From NCBI RefSeq assembly GCF_000769915.1, contig NZ_JRLV01000003.1, positions 1 to 64,000 on the forward strand: a DNA stretch of 64,000 nt, in the 5' to 3' direction. The notes under the pieces were generated by a model that saw only the letters and a program-made list of their open reading frames with translations, was not told where the DNA came from and did no database searches. A program made the translations under genes and the position numbers. The DNA comes from Flavobacterium beibuense F44-8. GTDB taxonomy: Bacteria; Bacteroidota; Bacteroidia; Flavobacteriales; Flavobacteriaceae. The first letter of the stretch is position 1. Every line of letters starts with the position of its first letter. Below are positions 7,120 to 15,884 of this stretch, in pieces.

Positions 7120-8763
7120 ATGAATAAGAGTTTTATCCGCTTAGGCGCTCTTGTAGGAGCACTAGTATTAATGATTTCCTGTAACAATGACGACAATTCG
7201 GTAAACACACCGGATGTACAGGAAAAAATTATTTTAAACACCGATTCTCAATCCCTAAATCAAAGAATTAAATTTGACAACTCAGGAGTACTAAATGTAG
7301 ACCTTCCTATAGCTGGCAGAGACGGCGAAGATGTTGCCGGGAACTTCCCTCTTGAACTGGTTGCCGAAGTACAGCCACCTGTATACGGTGATTTAACCCT
7401 GAAAGCTACTCATGTTGCAATTAACGGTAACTATGCTTATGTATCATATAATACAGAAGGTGAGGCTTATTCGGGAGCTATTGATGTAATTAATATTTCA
7501 AACCCTGCGGTTCCTCAATTAGTAATGCAGGCTGTTTTACCTGATACCGATATTAGTTCGCTTACATACGATAACGGAGTTTTATATGTTGCAGGTGCAG
7601 CAAGTACTGATGCTTTTCCTGAGCTTGATTCGCCTGCATTTACAGCAGCTATGACACTTTCTAACGGACTTCTAAGTACTAACTATACTCAAACTACTAT
7701 TGCGGGTAACGTAGGTACATCTGTAACTTCATCAGGGAACAAGTATTTTGCCGTATCTGGTGATAACGGTGAGCTTGTAAAAATAAACAAGTCTAACAAT
7801 CAGGTTGAAGCTACTATCCCGGTAAACGATTTAAGAGCTGTAGCATTTAACAGCAACAAAGTTGTAGTTTTAAGTGGAACTCAGGGAGTAAAAGTGTATA
7901 ATGCAAACAACATGAATCAGCAAACTACTTTTGCTACTTCACAGGATGTTGCTTCTGCAAAAAGAACAATAGACTTTTTAGGTAACAATACACTTTTAGT
8001 TGCCGAAGGTTACAACGGACTTGGTGTATATAACTACAATTCCGGTAATAAAACACAAACTATAAACGTACCAACATTTGTTGATGGTGTAGATTCATCA
8101 GATATTACAACAAACGCGGTATCGGTAAACGATGACAAGGTATATATCGCTAATGGTGGTGCCGGACTTTACATTTATGAGAACGGAAACGGTAACCAGG
8201 GACTTAATATAATGGGTTCTATTAACCTTGACGGATCTTGTAACTATGTGGTAAGTAAAGACAAATACATTTTTGCCGCCATGGGTAACGGAGGCCTTAA
8301 AATAGCCCGTATTATGACTAATGTACAAACTATTGACTGTACAGATTTCCCAACTTATAACGGATCATCATGGTTAAACGTAAACTCTAACCAAACTAAA
8401 GAGTACCAGGGATCGGCTTCATTACAGGGAGTGAATGTAAATTCAAATTCTAACCTTACTTTCTGTGGTTCACTATCGGTTTCTCAGGGACTAAACGTAA
8501 ACAGTAATGGTACTTTTTACATGAAAGGTTCATTGGCTCAGGGACAGGCAAACAATCCTTGGTTATCACTTAATGTAAACAGTAATGCAATATTACGAGT
8601 TGAAGGAAGTGTGGTTGTATATGGTAACCTTGTACTAAACAGTAACTCTACACTGGAGTTTGTAGGTTCGGGTTCATCAATTACAGTATACGGTAGTGTT
8701 ACAAAAGGAAGCAATGTTACGATTACAGGAGAGTATACAGATACTTTTAACAACGTGAATTAA
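7120..8763 (+). CDS. Large lipoprotein with propeller-like body and Asn-rich C-terminal repeats
   Basis: 547 residues. A lipoprotein signal peptide ends at the lipobox Leu-Met-Ile-Ser-Cys21; the Asn-Asn-Asp-Asp after it is a common surface-export signal in Bacteroidota. Residues 90-400 have repeating strand patterns (for instance Tyr-Val-Ser-Tyr, Val-Ile-Asn-Ile-Ser-Asn-Pro) like the LVIVD/beta-propeller proteins. From about 415 the motif Leu-Asn-Val-Asn-Ser-Asn recurs five times at 20-35 residue spacing, suggesting a beta-solenoid. It is a single-gene unit with its own terminator. No enzyme motif is seen; probably a cell-surface structural or binding protein. Confidence 0.8.
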   Translation: MNKSFIRLGALVGALVLMISCNNDDNSVNTPDVQEKIILNTDSQSLNQRIKFDNSGVLNVDLPIAGRDGEDVAGNFPLELVAEVQPPVYGDLTLKATHVAINGNYAYVSYNTEGEAYSGAIDVINISNPAVPQLVMQAVLPDTDISSLTYDNGVLYVAGAASTDAFPELDSPAFTAAMTLSNGLLSTNYTQTTIAGNVGTSVTSSGNKYFAVSGDNGELVKINKSNNQVEATIPVNDLRAVAFNSNKVVVLSGTQGVKVYNANNMNQQTTFATSQDVASAKRTIDFLGNNTLLVAEGYNGLGVYNYNSGNKTQTINVPTFVDGVDSSDITTNAVSVNDDKVYIANGGAGLYIYENGNGNQGLNIMGSINLDGSCNYVVSKDKYIFAAMGNGGLKIARIMTNVQTIDCTDFPTYNGSSWLNVNSNQTKEYQGSASLQGVNVNSNSNLTFCGSLSVSQGLNVNSNGTFYMKGSLAQGQANNPWLSLNVNSNAILRVEGSVVVYGNLVLNSNSTLEFVGSGSSITVYGSVTKGSNVTITGEYTDTFNNVN

Positions 8764-8790
8764 GAAACATAAGCAAACACAATTATAGAA

Positions 8791-8819
8791 GAGGCCGACT
8801 TTATGTCGGTCTTTTTTTT
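8791..8819 (+). terminator. Terminator of the lipoprotein gene
   Basis: GGCCGAC pairs with GTCGGTC (one G-T wobble) around TTTAT and is followed by eight T. Confidence 0.85.
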
Positions 8820-8910
8820 AACAAAAACCTTACAAACAACAGTGATAAATGTCATAATTTTAAGACGATAATTTTTGTAACTTTACACTACATCAACATC
8901 GTACTTATTT

Positions 8911-9750
8911 ATGAAACGTATCCTTTTTCCTACGGATTTCTCTCAGGCAGCAAAAGCCGCCTTTGTATATGCCCTGCGCTTTGCTGATAGCTTTGACGCT
9001 GAGCTCATTCTTTTACATGTATATGACCTTCCTATAGTAGATACTCCGCCAATGCCGGAAATGACTAAGGAGATTTTTGATATTGTAGAAATGAACCAGT
9101 TTGAGAGTTTTAGGGAAGAACTACCTGAGCTTCATAAAATTGCTGAGAAAAAAGGATTGGGGCATGTAAGGATTAAAAATATGCTATTGTATGGTGATTT
9201 GGTATATAACATAAACAAAGTTACCAAAGATGAGGATGTCGATTTTATAGTGATGGGAACTAAAGGTGCTTCGGGGCTAAGGGAAACATTTATAGGTTCT
9301 ACAACAGCTTCTGTAATTTCTAATTCAGATGTTCCGGTCCTGGCAATACCTGAGGAAGCCGAATTTCATCACAGGATAAAAAATATAGCCTTTACTACCC
9401 AATATAGGGAAAAAGATAACGATGCCTTAAAAAGTGCTCTTGAAATAGCCGATAAGTTTAAGGCAACTGTACAGTGCCTGTATATTAAAAATCCTGATGA
9501 TCCGTCTGATATTGATGAAAGGATTGCCGAATGGAGAATGTATTACAGGGATAAGAATATTGATTTTTTTAATATAGCCGGAGACCATATAGAACAGACT
9601 ATTCTTGATTTTATAGAGAGTCAACACGTGGATATGCTGGTCATGCGTAAACACAAACGAGGATTTTTTGAAGGACTTTTCCATAGGAGTCTAACCAAAA
9701 AAATGGCCTATCATACTAAAGTACCATTGTTGGTATTCCATGAAAATTAA
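8911..9750 (+). CDS. Universal stress protein, two UspA domains in tandem
   Basis: 279 residues, about twice a single Usp domain. Domain 1 (1-145) starts Lys-Arg-Ile-Leu-Phe-Pro-Thr-Asp-Phe-Ser and has the ATP-binding Gly-Thr-Lys-Gly-Ala-Ser-Gly...Gly-Ser-Thr-Thr signature. Domain 2 (about 150-279) is degenerate: its matching segment reads Met-Arg-Lys-His-Lys-Arg-Gly and lacks the full nucleotide motif. This tandem form is common in Flavobacteriaceae. It probably acts in the cytoplasm in stress survival; the partner is unknown. A T-rich near-consensus -7 box lies about 40 bases upstream, and a terminator follows directly. Confidence 0.9.
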   Translation: MKRILFPTDFSQAAKAAFVYALRFADSFDAELILLHVYDLPIVDTPPMPEMTKEIFDIVEMNQFESFREELPELHKIAEKKGLGHVRIKNMLLYGDLVYNINKVTKDEDVDFIVMGTKGASGLRETFIGSTTASVISNSDVPVLAIPEEAEFHHRIKNIAFTTQYREKDNDALKSALEIADKFKATVQCLYIKNPDDPSDIDERIAEWRMYYRDKNIDFFNIAGDHIEQTILDFIESQHVDMLVMRKHKRGFFEGLFHRSLTKKMAYHTKVPLLVFHEN

Positions 9751-9757
9751 ATATACT

Positions 9758-9782
9758 ATCCCGCTGAAAGGCGGGATTTTTT
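9758..9782 (+). terminator. Terminator of the universal stress protein gene
   Basis: ATCCCGC and GCGGGAT form a perfect 7-bp stem around TGAAAG, followed by a T-run. Confidence 0.9.
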
Positions 9783-9795
9783 ATAAGTCAATACT

Positions 9796-9803
9796 TATAT
9801 TTG
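9796..9803 (+). promoter_or_regulatory. -7 promoter box of the MutS-like gene
   Basis: TATATTTG is a perfect TAnnTTTG match 22 bases before the start codon, just after the preceding terminator. No clear -33 TTG at the expected distance. Confidence 0.55.
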
Positions 9804-9825
9804 CGCTTTAACAAACCTCTTACCT

Positions 9826-11598
9826 ATGAATTTTTATTCTTCAAGACTTACCTATTTTACCCATCAGCTGGAACAACTCAAAAAACAATACAATACTATT
9901 AGCTTTTTAAGGCTTGTAGCGGTATCGGGAATTTTATTTTTCGGCTGGCAGTTACTAAAAACAGAAGGTGATTTTGTTTATTTACCAGGTATAGTAATTG
10001 GTATAGTAGCTTTTGCTTTTCTTATGAAGAAACACGGAACCATCTCTAAGGCAAGAACCAGGGCAAGAGCGTTAAAGGATATTAACATAGATGAGATGAC
10101 CTTTTTGAAAAAAGAAGGGATTCCGTTTGAAAACGGGGAGGAGTTTATTGATTTTCACCATACCTATTCGTACGATTTGGATATTTTTGGAAACAGGTCA
10201 TTATTCCATAATATGAACCGTACCCAAACCTTTAAAGGGAAAGAAAAACTAGCCTCATTACTACTTCATGTTTTGCCACAGGATGATATACTTAAAAATC
10301 AGGAGGCTATTAAGGAATTGAGCGCTAAACCCGAATGGAGGCAGGAAATAATGGCTATGGGTAAAATGAACAAGGATAATGCAACCATATATAAAAAGCT
10401 TATAGGATGGAGTAAAAGTAACTTAAAAGGCATGTCTAAGTCTGTAATAATTGCTGCTTATGCTTTTCCTGCGCTTTTAGTTATTACACTTATTGCTTAC
10501 TTTGTAACGAAGAACAGAAGCTTTTTAGATATTACAGGGTATTTATTTGTGTTTAATCTTGGTTTTCTTTCTACGCAGTTTAAACTGATAAAATCTGAAA
10601 TTGCCGATACAACTGAAATCCATGAAATAATATATAATTACGGACTGATAATAGAGCAAATTGAAAAGGAACCGTTTAAAAGTGATAAGTTAAAAGGATT
10701 ACAGCAAAATCTTGTTTTGAAAAACCATAAAGCAGGTGAACAGATAAGAAGATTGTCAGATCTTTTGTCAAGGATGGATACGGTAAACAACCTTTTTGCC
10801 ATGATACTGTTTAACGGAGCTTTTTTATTCCATGTGCACACACTTAATACGCTTTTAAAATGGAAAAAAGAGCATGCTGAGGCCATATCACACTGGCTTG
10901 ATATAATAGCCGAGGTAGAGGCTTTAAACAGTTTGGCTAACCTTTATTACAATAATCCCGAATTTACTTTTCCAAGCCTTAATAACGAGTATAAAGTAAG
11001 TTTTAAAGATATTGCCCATCCGTTACTAAATGCTACGACAAGGGTAGGGAATGATGTTGATTTCAATCCTCAATTCATGATACTTACAGGGTCTAACATG
11101 TCAGGCAAGAGTACTTTTTTACGCAGTTTAGGTGTAAACATGGTATTGGCAGGAATAGGAGCTCCGGTTTGTGCTCCACAGGCTAATATACATCCGTTAC
11201 CTGTTTTGGTTTCTATGAGATTATCTGATTCTCTTTCCGACAGTGAATCGTATTTCTATGCCGAAATAAAGCGTTTAAAGCAAATTATGGACAGTTTAGA
11301 AGAAGAAAGAGCATTTGTATTACTGGACGAGATTTTGCGTGGTACAAACTCTGATGACAAACAAACAGGAACTATTGAGGTAGTAAAGAAAATGGTAGCA
11401 CGCAAAGCGATAGGTGCTATAGCGACTCACGATATTGAGGTATGTAACACTACGGCACAATATCCTACAGATTTGCGTAACAGTTGTTTTGAGGCCCAAA
11501 TTGTAGATAACGATCTTTACTTTGATTATAAGTTGAGAGATGGTATTTGTAAAAATAAAAGTGCGACTTTCCTTATGGAAAAAATGGGCGTTATATAA
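9826..11598 (+). CDS. MutS-like ATPase with four predicted membrane segments
   Basis: 590 residues. The C-terminal third is a MutS-family ATPase: Walker A Gly-Ser-Asn-Met-Ser-Gly-Lys-Ser-Thr, Walker B Leu-Leu-Asp-Glu-Ile, then Arg-Gly-Thr-Asn-Ser and a conserved Thr-His-Asp. The mismatch-recognition domain of true MutS is absent. Instead there are hydrophobic segments near residues 28-43, 53-67, 206-227 and 232-250, so the protein should sit in the inner membrane. It is related to a Bacteroidota MutS subfamily whose role is not established; classical mismatch repair is unlikely without domain I. It is usually annotated as a DNA mismatch repair protein, which I consider unproven. Confidence 0.8.
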   Translation: MNFYSSRLTYFTHQLEQLKKQYNTISFLRLVAVSGILFFGWQLLKTEGDFVYLPGIVIGIVAFAFLMKKHGTISKARTRARALKDINIDEMTFLKKEGIPFENGEEFIDFHHTYSYDLDIFGNRSLFHNMNRTQTFKGKEKLASLLLHVLPQDDILKNQEAIKELSAKPEWRQEIMAMGKMNKDNATIYKKLIGWSKSNLKGMSKSVIIAAYAFPALLVITLIAYFVTKNRSFLDITGYLFVFNLGFLSTQFKLIKSEIADTTEIHEIIYNYGLIIEQIEKEPFKSDKLKGLQQNLVLKNHKAGEQIRRLSDLLSRMDTVNNLFAMILFNGAFLFHVHTLNTLLKWKKEHAEAISHWLDIIAEVEALNSLANLYYNNPEFTFPSLNNEYKVSFKDIAHPLLNATTRVGNDVDFNPQFMILTGSNMSGKSTFLRSLGVNMVLAGIGAPVCAPQANIHPLPVLVSMRLSDSLSDSESYFYAEIKRLKQIMDSLEEERAFVLLDEILRGTNSDDKQTGTIEVVKKMVARKAIGAIATHDIEVCNTTAQYPTDLRNSCFEAQIVDNDLYFDYKLRDGICKNKSATFLMEKMGVI

Positions 11599-11708
11599 CA
11601 GTTTCAGGTTTAACGTTTATTAACAGCTAAATATTTCTTAATCAGGTTAATGTTGTTTTTTGAGGTTAGTAACTTTAGGTATTATTAATTCAAAACAAAA
11701 AAACAGCT

Positions 11709-12557
11709 ATGCCATTTATTACAACAAACTCTGTAAGCCTTTCAGGCAGTTCAGAAGAAGTCAATATTTTTTATCAGGATACAGGCAGGGGCAAACCGGT
11801 AATACTAATTCACGGTTGGCCGTTAAGCCATGCCATGTGGGAATACCAGCTAAACGAACTCCCAAAACACAATATAAGAGTTATAGCTTATGACAGACGT
11901 GGTTTTGGGATGTCTTCCCGCCCTTGGGAAGGATATGATTATGATACTTTTGCATCCGATCTTAAAGCCCTCATCGAAACACTGGAACTTACCGATGTTA
12001 CCCTTGTAGGATTCTCGATGGGAGGAGGGGAAGTAGCCCGTTATCTTTCTAAATATAATGAAGATGGCAGGGTGAGTAAAGCTATACTGGTAAGTGCTGT
12101 GACCCCCTTTTTACTGGAAACCAATGATAATCCTACCGGTATGCCACAGGATTTGTTTGAGAATATTAAAGTGCAACTGGAGCAGGACAGGGCTCATTTC
12201 CTGTCTAATTTCGGTAAAACATTTTTTGGGGTAAATATATTTAGTCATCCTGTGAGTGATGAACATTTACAGCATACGCTTAATATGGCTATGAATTCGG
12301 CAGGATATGCAGCCATTAAATCAATGCAGGCATGGTCTACAACTGATTTTAGGAAGGATTTACCGGCTATTAAAATACCAATACTGGTAATACACGGTAA
12401 GGATGATGAAACAGTACCTATTGATATTTCTGCCGAAGAAACGGTTAAATATATTCCGCACAGTGAGTACTTGATTTATGATGATGCTCCACACGGACTT
12501 TTTTATACTCACATGCAAAAGTTTAATGAAGATATCGTTCGCTTTATTAATTCATAA
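11709..12557 (+). CDS. Alpha/beta hydrolase, non-heme chloroperoxidase/arylesterase type
   Basis: 282 residues of the alpha/beta hydrolase fold. The oxyanion His-Gly-Trp-Pro-Leu-Ser lies near 35-40, the nucleophile is Ser103 in Gly-Phe-Ser-Met-Gly-Gly-Gly-Glu, the acid is in His-Gly-Lys-Asp-Asp-Glu-Thr-Val-Pro, and the base is in Asp-Ala-Pro-His-Gly-Leu. The Arg-Arg-Gly-Phe-Gly-x-Ser-Ser-Arg-Pro-Trp segment is typical of cofactor-free haloperoxidases/arylesterases. The natural substrate cannot be told from sequence. It is a single gene ending at the first copy of a duplicated terminator. Confidence 0.9.
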   Translation: MPFITTNSVSLSGSSEEVNIFYQDTGRGKPVILIHGWPLSHAMWEYQLNELPKHNIRVIAYDRRGFGMSSRPWEGYDYDTFASDLKALIETLELTDVTLVGFSMGGGEVARYLSKYNEDGRVSKAILVSAVTPFLLETNDNPTGMPQDLFENIKVQLEQDRAHFLSNFGKTFFGVNIFSHPVSDEHLQHTLNMAMNSAGYAAIKSMQAWSTTDFRKDLPAIKIPILVIHGKDDETVPIDISAEETVKYIPHSEYLIYDDAPHGLFYTHMQKFNEDIVRFINS

Positions 12558-12574
12558 TTGCTAATACTATTAGC

Positions 12575-12617
12575 AACATAAAAAAACCGCAACACAGTTA
12601 AGTGTTGCGGTTTTTAA
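12575..12617. repeat. 43-bp direct repeat, copy 1, containing a bidirectional terminator
   Basis: Identical over 43 bases to 14541-14583. Its centre is a hairpin with a 14-bp stem: A5-CCGCAACAC paired with GTGTTGCGG-T5 around AGTTAA. It terminates the hydrolase gene. The pair of copies flanks one accessory gene. Confidence 0.92.
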
Positions 12618-12674
12618 TTTGTTAAAATTATTTTAATTTTTCATATATTCGTATTGAATTAAACGCCTTACGAT

Positions 12675-14522
12675 ATGAAACTCGAAAAAATACTGGATAA
12701 TATTAATTCTTTTGAAAAGAATTCTTTCTTGAAAATTGTTGATATTTTAATCAATAATAATCCTAAAAACTTAAAGAAAATAGAGAGTATACTTTCTGAC
12801 TCAAATAAAGACTTGAAGAATGTTGATAATATCAATATTGTTAAAGTATTTAATTTGCTAGAAGAGGAATTTATGGAATATATTGAGGATGAATTCTTGA
12901 AAACCTCTTCTCAATTAGATATTTTGATTGATATAATATCAAAAGAGGGATGTTGTATCATAAAGCAAGATTGGTTCTCAAGGTTATATGATAAACAATT
13001 ATCAGCCTTAAACACTAAACTAAAATCATTCAAAGCTGAAATTGAGAATGATAAATCTGAAATATCTCCTGAAAGAAAAAGAGATTATAAGATATACAAA
13101 GAATGTTTACAGACAGCTTATTTTAATGACGAGGATAATAATCTTGATAGAAAAATTACTTCGGATGAACATTCCATACTACTCACACTATCCAACCAAT
13201 TATCACTGGCACAAGAAGAGATTAAACTAATTAATTACATGATTTTGCCAGTAAAGAAAATGGATGTTGATGCGGTAATTAATGAATTGAAGTCTATAGG
13301 AGTTATATTTTATTCAAAAAAGAACAATACTATATATGTTGCTGATGAAGTAGTAAGACTACTAAGAAAAATAAGAGGTAAAGAAGTAGGAGATAAGTTT
13401 TTTAGAAGAGTTTTACTTCAATTAAGAGAGCCACAGATAAATTTAGTCTGTAAGAAGCACAATATTGACAGAAAGTTGCCTATTGAAGCAAAAATTAATG
13501 AAATAGTAAATGATGGTATCTCTTTTTCTCAAATGCTTATTGAGGATATTTATAAAGAAGGTACTACTTTGACAGACAGGAAAAAATTTATTAATGATTT
13601 CTGTGAAAAGAATCTTGGGATTAGCTCAATAAAAGGAAATATAATTGAAGAAAAAATTGATAATTTAATCAACTTCTTTGATGAGTTAGAGCAGGATGAT
13701 AAAATAGGTATGTCCCATGATGGTTATGAGAAAATGTTAGTAGATATGGCAGAAATAATACCATCAATAAATAAAATTATTAGAAATAAATTTGAATTAC
13801 AGGATGAGCATGTTCTTAGAAGCAGTTTTCTGTTAGATTATAATATCAAACCAAGAGACATTATAGAGTTAATTCCTGAAAAGGATCTTGTAAAATTCTG
13901 TGATTCTGAAGAAATAAAAACCCGAGGCGATGTTGTTCTGAATATTTTAGATGCTTTTAAAGATTCTGAAAACTTATTTTTGGAGAATTATGTAAATATA
14001 GGTCTTAGGGATTTAAGAGCCCTAAAAGAAAGTGGTATTTCTATAAAGGAAGCTGATTTAGGAGTGAAATTTGAAGACTTGACAAAGAAAATATTGAATG
14101 AACTTGGCTTTAATGTTGATGAGCAATTGAGAAAGCAATTAAATACGGCTAAGGATAAAATAGATATACTTATTAATCTAGGAAATAATGAACTAATATT
14201 AGTTGAGTGTAAAACAATAAAAGAGAGTAATTATAATAAGTTTAGTTCAGTTTCAAGACAATTAAAATCATATGATAGTATAGCAACTAAAAAGGATTAT
14301 AAGGTAATAAAATCATTACTAGTGGCTCCTGATTTTTCAGATGATTTTGTAAAAGATTGTGGTCTAGAATATGAATTAAACCTGTCACTTATTACAGCAT
14401 CTTCACTCATAAAAATATTAAATGGTTTTAGAAATTCTAAGCTTAAATCATTACCTCATAATTTATTAATGAGAGATGTTTTAATTCAAGAGGAGAGAAT
14501 TATCAAGGCTATTTTAAAATAA
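12675..14522 (+). CDS. Putative PD-(D/E)XK nuclease with long helical N-terminal region
   Basis: 615 residues, AT-rich relative to neighbours. Residues 463-600 form a restriction-endonuclease-like domain: a helix with Phe-Glu-Asp-Leu (Glu467), then Asp497 in Lys-Ile-Asp-Ile-Leu, and Glu511-Cys-Lys513 at the end of the next strand. This is the D-x13-E-x-K layout of Mrr-type nucleases. Residues 1-460 are helical. Segments near 275-300, 305-335 and 415-435 resemble SAP-like helix-turn-helix units that bind DNA, which is inference. No membrane segment is seen. The gene stands alone between two identical terminator copies, which suggests acquisition as a cassette. A role in defence against foreign DNA is plausible but unproven. 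Confidence 0.75.
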   Translation: MKLEKILDNINSFEKNSFLKIVDILINNNPKNLKKIESILSDSNKDLKNVDNINIVKVFNLLEEEFMEYIEDEFLKTSSQLDILIDIISKEGCCIIKQDWFSRLYDKQLSALNTKLKSFKAEIENDKSEISPERKRDYKIYKECLQTAYFNDEDNNLDRKITSDEHSILLTLSNQLSLAQEEIKLINYMILPVKKMDVDAVINELKSIGVIFYSKKNNTIYVADEVVRLLRKIRGKEVGDKFFRRVLLQLREPQINLVCKKHNIDRKLPIEAKINEIVNDGISFSQMLIEDIYKEGTTLTDRKKFINDFCEKNLGISSIKGNIIEEKIDNLINFFDELEQDDKIGMSHDGYEKMLVDMAEIIPSINKIIRNKFELQDEHVLRSSFLLDYNIKPRDIIELIPEKDLVKFCDSEEIKTRGDVVLNILDAFKDSENLFLENYVNIGLRDLRALKESGISIKEADLGVKFEDLTKKILNELGFNVDEQLRKQLNTAKDKIDILINLGNNELILVECKTIKESNYNKFSSVSRQLKSYDSIATKKDYKVIKSLLVAPDFSDDFVKDCGLEYELNLSLITASSLIKILNGFRNSKLKSLPHNLLMRDVLIQEERIIKAILK

Positions 14523-14540
14523 AAAGCGTTATTGTATGTT

Positions 14541-14583
14541 AACATAAAAAAACCGCAACACAGTTAAGTGTTGCGGTTTTTAA
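14541..14583. repeat. 43-bp direct repeat, copy 2, containing a bidirectional terminator
   Basis: Perfect copy of 12575-12617. It terminates the putative nuclease gene and, from the other side, possibly dnaN. Recombination between the two copies would remove the nuclease gene and leave one normal terminator. Confidence 0.92.
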
Positions 14584-14682
14584 ATATAAAAAGGGTTGGA
14601 TAATAGCGTAGCTATGGCACAGTTATATCAATCCCTGTAATAATAACTATTGGGATTTACTGTGTTTGTAAAAGGTTAAACC

Positions 14683-15801
14683 TTAGTTGTTGAGCATAAC
14701 CGGCATTACCAGCATGGTAACAGTTTCGCCTTCATCAAGTCCGTCAATAGGAGTAAGGATACCTGCACGGTTAGGTAACGACATTTCAAGCATAATTTCG
14801 TCGCTTTGCAGGTTGGTAAGCATTTCTGTAAGGAAACGCGAGTTGAAACCTATCTGCATGTCGTCTCCCTGATAATCACAGGTAAGTCTTTCTTCTGCTT
14901 TGTTTGAGTAATCAATATCCTCGGCAGAGATGTTAAGCTCAGTACCCGCAATTTTAAGTCGTATTTGGTGTGTTGTCTTGTTAGAGAAGATAGCCACACG
15001 ACGTACAGAGCTTAAGAAAGAAGTTCTGTTTATTAAAAGCTTATTAGGGTTCTCTTTAGGTATAACCGCTTCGTAGTTAGGGTATTTACCGTCTATTAAT
15101 CTACAGGTTAGTATATAATTATCAAAAGAGAAAGTAGCGTTAGAGTCGTTGTATTCAATTTTTACCTCTGCGTCAGATGTTGCTAATATACCTTTAAGAA
15201 TATTAAGCGGTTTTCTTGGCATGATAAAATCAGCAACCTGAGATGCTTTTACATCGGTTCTTGCATATTTAACCAGTTTGTGAGCATCGGTAGCTACAAA
15301 CGTAAGTCCTTCAGGAGAGAACTGGAAAAATACCCCCGACATTACAGGGCGAAGGTCGTCGTTACCGGCAGCAAAAATAGTTTTGCTAACAGCAGTAGCA
15401 AGTACCTCAGCAGGAACAAGTGTTGAAGAAGGATCCTCAAGCGATACTGCTTTAGGGAACTCTTCACCAGATGCATAAGCAAGCGCATATTTACCTGAGT
15501 TAGAGCTTATCTCTATAGTGTTGTTATCTTCTACAGTGAAAGTAAGTGGCTGCTCAGGGAAAGTTTTAAGGGTTTCCAGTAACAGTTTTGCCGGTACGGC
15601 AACGCTACCCTGACTTTCTGAATCAATTTCAAGAGAGGCAGACATGGTAGTTTCAAGATCTGAAGCAGAAACCGTAAGCTGGTTATTATCTAATTCAAAA
15701 AGGAAGTTATCTAATATTGGCAGTGTGTTACTGCTGTTGATAACACTCCCTAGTACCTGAAGCTGTTTTAGCAAATATGAACTGGATACAATAAATTTCA
15801 T
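14683..15801 (-). CDS. dnaN: DNA polymerase III beta subunit (sliding clamp)
   Basis: 372 residues, the normal length for a bacterial clamp with three topologically similar domains. The start Met-Lys-Phe-Ile-Val-Ser-Ser precedes the conserved Leu-Pro-Ile-Leu-Asp-Asn segment; an upstream in-frame codon would add eight non-conserved residues. The ring holds the replicative polymerase on DNA and recruits repair proteins. The protein ends Met-Leu-Val-Met-Pro-Val-Met, as in the family. dnaN is not next to dnaA here, as usual in Bacteroidota; gldG/gldF lie upstream on the same strand. Confidence 0.96.
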   Translation of the reverse strand: MKFIVSSSYLLKQLQVLGSVINSSNTLPILDNFLFELDNNQLTVSASDLETTMSASLEIDSESQGSVAVPAKLLLETLKTFPEQPLTFTVEDNNTIEISSNSGKYALAYASGEEFPKAVSLEDPSSTLVPAEVLATAVSKTIFAAGNDDLRPVMSGVFFQFSPEGLTFVATDAHKLVKYARTDVKASQVADFIMPRKPLNILKGILATSDAEVKIEYNDSNATFSFDNYILTCRLIDGKYPNYEAVIPKENPNKLLINRTSFLSSVRRVAIFSNKTTHQIRLKIAGTELNISAEDIDYSNKAEERLTCDYQGDDMQIGFNSRFLTEMLTNLQSDEIMLEMSLPNRAGILTPIDGLDEGETVTMLVMPVMLNN

Positions 15802-15884
15802 TTCTATGGTCTTTGATTTTCGCAAAAATTACGTTTCACAAATATATCGTAATCAAACCGAATGTGAAATATTTTTTATTAACA

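Noticed and set aside
11660..11893. 77-codon frame overlapping the start of the alpha/beta hydrolase
   Set aside because: Reads the conserved hydrolase region out of frame; not protein-like.
14600..14682. Additional terminator between the second repeat copy and dnaN
   Set aside because: AATCCC and GGGATT could pair but with a 16-base loop and no T-run; too weak to call.
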